A DNA stretch of 64,000 nt from positions 53,330,659-53,394,658 of the forward strand of contig NC_079318.1 of the NCBI RefSeq assembly GCF_029931775.1, written 5' to 3'. Source of the DNA: Euleptes europaea. Taxonomy: Eukaryota > Chordata > Lepidosauria > Squamata > Sphaerodactylidae. Below the pieces are notes generated by a model that saw only the letters and a program-made list of their open reading frames with translations, was not told the origin of the DNA and did no database searches. Position numbers and translations under genes: made by a program. Below, in pieces: positions 61,780 to 64,000 of this stretch. The first letter of the stretch is position 1, and each line of letters begins with the position of its first letter.

Positions 61780-63380
61780 CTATAAACCTGATAAGGAAGA
61801 GCAATTACTTTTTGTCTCTCAACAGAGTTTTAAGGAGTCACAAGACAGTGTTGTTTTGACTGTGGCAAACTAACATGGCTAACCCTCTGGATACAGTTTG
61901 GATACAGTATTATTAGAACATTTCACAATATTTTCCATAGATTAGGGTTTCCATTTATCATATTAAAATAATGTTGGATGCAGTATAATAAATGAAAGGC
62001 AGAATCCATGTAGCAACACTGTTAAATCACATATTAATTAAATATACCCTAATAGATTTTACTAGGCTGCTTTTCACAAGTGGAAAACATGAAACTGAAG
62101 CAGTCCATTCATGAATCCAGCACTATATTTCTTGGTCCAAATTGTGTTTTCGAGTTCCAAAACCTACTTATTCTCCATGTGGGTATTACATGTACTGTGC
62201 CAATTTGAGTTCTATTGACAACAATGTGAACTGTTGATTGGGTCGTGGATCTTTGTTGCACCTTTAAAACTAACTTCCTCCTCTCTCACTGTAATCTATC
62301 CATGCACATTCATCTGATGAAACAAGATCTCTACTATCAAAGTTCAAACTAATGTACTGTAGTGTTATGACTGGGGGTCCTGAAACCATGGCAACTGTTT
62401 ATTTCCACAAGAGAGGGAGAGTCAGGAAAAACAGGAACTGTTTTTTTTTGGGGGGGGGGGCATTTGGCCTACTTGCCAAAGGAGGAGATGAATGGGCATC
62501 ATAAAACCTGATCAGGAGAGAGAGAGATGTGGGCTATGTGCCAAAAGGACCTGACTGGCAGAGCTTAGAGTATCTCCCACAGGGGCAGGATTCCTAACTC
62601 TGGATTGGGGGGGGACCACTTGGTGACGTGCCCCTTCCTCTCACTCCCCAAGGATGCTAATTACAACCTGGATAACTACCAACTGCCACCAATGACTCTT
62701 AGGTATCTTCTGCCAGAGTCATATGTCTAATACTCTGTACCTGCATCACCATTTACAGACCGAGATGGCACGTCTGCCAACTACCCTTCTACAAGCAAGT
62801 GCAGGAGCAGTCTATTGCAACTTTGCACTTTAGAGTTATCATCTTCCAGAGATGGAGAGCTTGTCTTCTGTCCTTCCCCAGTACCACATTTCAGATAATT
62901 CGATTAAACAAGTGAGGTGAGTTCCAGAGATCAGCCTTAGAGAGTTCAGAATATAAGAAATATTAATAAATGAATAAAAGAATTCGTATATTATGTCCAA
63001 GCTTTCAGGCTTAGCAAAGGAACAAAGAAAATGTTTAAAACACACAGATCTGTTTCCCTTCTCTAAGTACCTCCTAAATGATGTTTGACTTAGGAAGGTG
63101 AGCTTCACTTGAAATTGCAGTAAGTTAAAAGTTCATCATTACCTCAGATCTCCAAGCTGGGACTCCTATCTAATGTTGCCCAACTAACGCTTTCCTGAAA
63201 CAAATCCCTTCAAGTCATTGCTACACAGCACTTAAATGCATTAGCTTATCTCCAGCAATGCTCTAGTATATGTGAAGGTACCTCTGCTCACTCAAGGCAG
63301 GGAATCTCTGACTTTTGCCAACCTCCCTTCCCAGGAAAATTTAGAGTGAAGATGTTAATTCTTAGGATCCTGTTCTGCTC
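61780..63380. other. Intergenic stretch, nothing firm
   Basis: A weak resemblance to the fold-back family (cacattcatctgatgaaac near 62310) and G runs near 62450. Otherwise unrecognised. Confidence 0.4.
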
Positions 63381-63383
63381 AAA

Positions 63384-63700
63384 ATGAATTTAAAAACAGA
63401 CAGATGGTATCCAAGCCAAATCATACTAAAACCACCCCCACCATCTTTCTCAATTGTGGCACCAAAACTTTGGAACTCCCTCCCCAGGGAGGTTAATCTG
63501 TCTCTTTCTATCCGTGTCTTCTGCCAGCCTATGAAGACTTTTTTTTGTTTCATTTGGCATAGTCTCAATAACCATTATTGGCCCTCCTCAATTCTAGTAT
63601 TTTTTGTTTGTGTTTTATTGAGTTATTTTATAATTTTAAATGTTGTTTTCACTTGTTTAAATGTTTTAATGTTTTAATGTGTTTTACCTTGGGGTTCCTG
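63384..63700 (+). mobile_element. L2-like LINE 3' end
   Basis: The open stretch encodes SFSIVAPKLWNSLPREVNLS then FCQPMKTFF, the L2 ORF2 C-terminal pattern (APRLWNSLP), followed by an AT-rich 3' UTR. Related to the L2 fragments at 9115-9720. Confidence 0.8.
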
Positions 63701-64000
63701 ATTGGGTGGAAGGTGGCATTAGATACAAACAGATGACATTTAAAAATATATGCTCCCCCTTCCAAATAGTCAATTAAAATTAAATCTGAATATAATCTAT
63801 GCTTGCTGCACTTTGGAAGCCTTTTATTTACTTTTATCACATCTGCTGATTAGGCCTAGGATACCACATAATAGTGCTAGTATTGTGCTCTTTGCATAGG
63901 GATGCATGTCATGTATTATATCACTGTTATTTGGTACTAGGGGCCAAATTTTCAGCAACATTGGAATCCAGCTCCTACTTCCAGATGATGCCACCCTGCA

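Overview
The window is nuclear DNA from a vertebrate, most likely a squamate reptile and possibly a gecko. The evidence is interspersed, intron-bearing vertebrate genes together with CR1-like, L2-like, L1 and BovB LINEs. There are also 5S-rRNA-headed SINEs ending in the BovB-like tail (a gcgacttgacggcactt-type motif followed by (CA)n), a DIRS-type element, hAT transposons and a Penelope-like terminal repeat. That repeat mix fits squamates well, but the species call is inference.

Host genes. (1) RD3, a photoreceptor guanylate-cyclase regulator, lies on the + strand at 14365-16032 with two coding exons that give a full 197-residue protein. (2) TRAF5, a TNF-receptor adaptor, lies on the - strand at 47903-35571. 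All ten coding exons are readable and give 558 residues, with a RING, zinc fingers, coiled coil and MATH/TRAF-C domain. (3) Between them on the - strand (29718-22356) I assembled a six-exon gene for a 163-residue Arg/Ser- and Lys-rich protein that I cannot name. All its splice sites and phases agree, and a CpG island (30350-31080) lies upstream. RD3 and TRAF5 converge as in the human 1q32.3 order, so this gene sits where, from memory, human LINC00467 (annotated non-coding) lies.

Layout. 1-14 kb is repeat-rich and gene-free: a ZBED5-like hAT copy with an 8-bp target duplication, LINE fragments, SINEs, and a second hAT with a CpG-rich insert. 14-16 kb is RD3. 16-22 kb is mostly unrecognised sequence with SINEs. 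22-31 kb is the RS/K-rich gene; one of its introns holds a hAT element that has captured the first coding exon of a phosphorylase-kinase alpha subunit gene (PHKA). 31.08-32.15 kb, just beyond the CpG island, packs a 112-bp-arm hairpin, a Penelope-like end with a hammerhead-ribozyme-like motif, a palindromic MITE and an 88-bp tandem duplication. 33-48 kb is TRAF5, with a BovB and a CR1 copy in introns. 48-55 kb is LINE and SINE fragments. 55.3-60.8 kb is a near full-length DIRS-like tyrosine-recombinase retroelement fossil. 61-64 kb is mostly unrecognised, with a fold-back repeat and an L2-type LINE end.

The three genes do not obviously form one pathway; their order is conserved synteny rather than an operon. 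The two most interesting items are the hAT-borne PHKA exon and the unnamed RS/K-rich gene at a locus that is non-coding in human.
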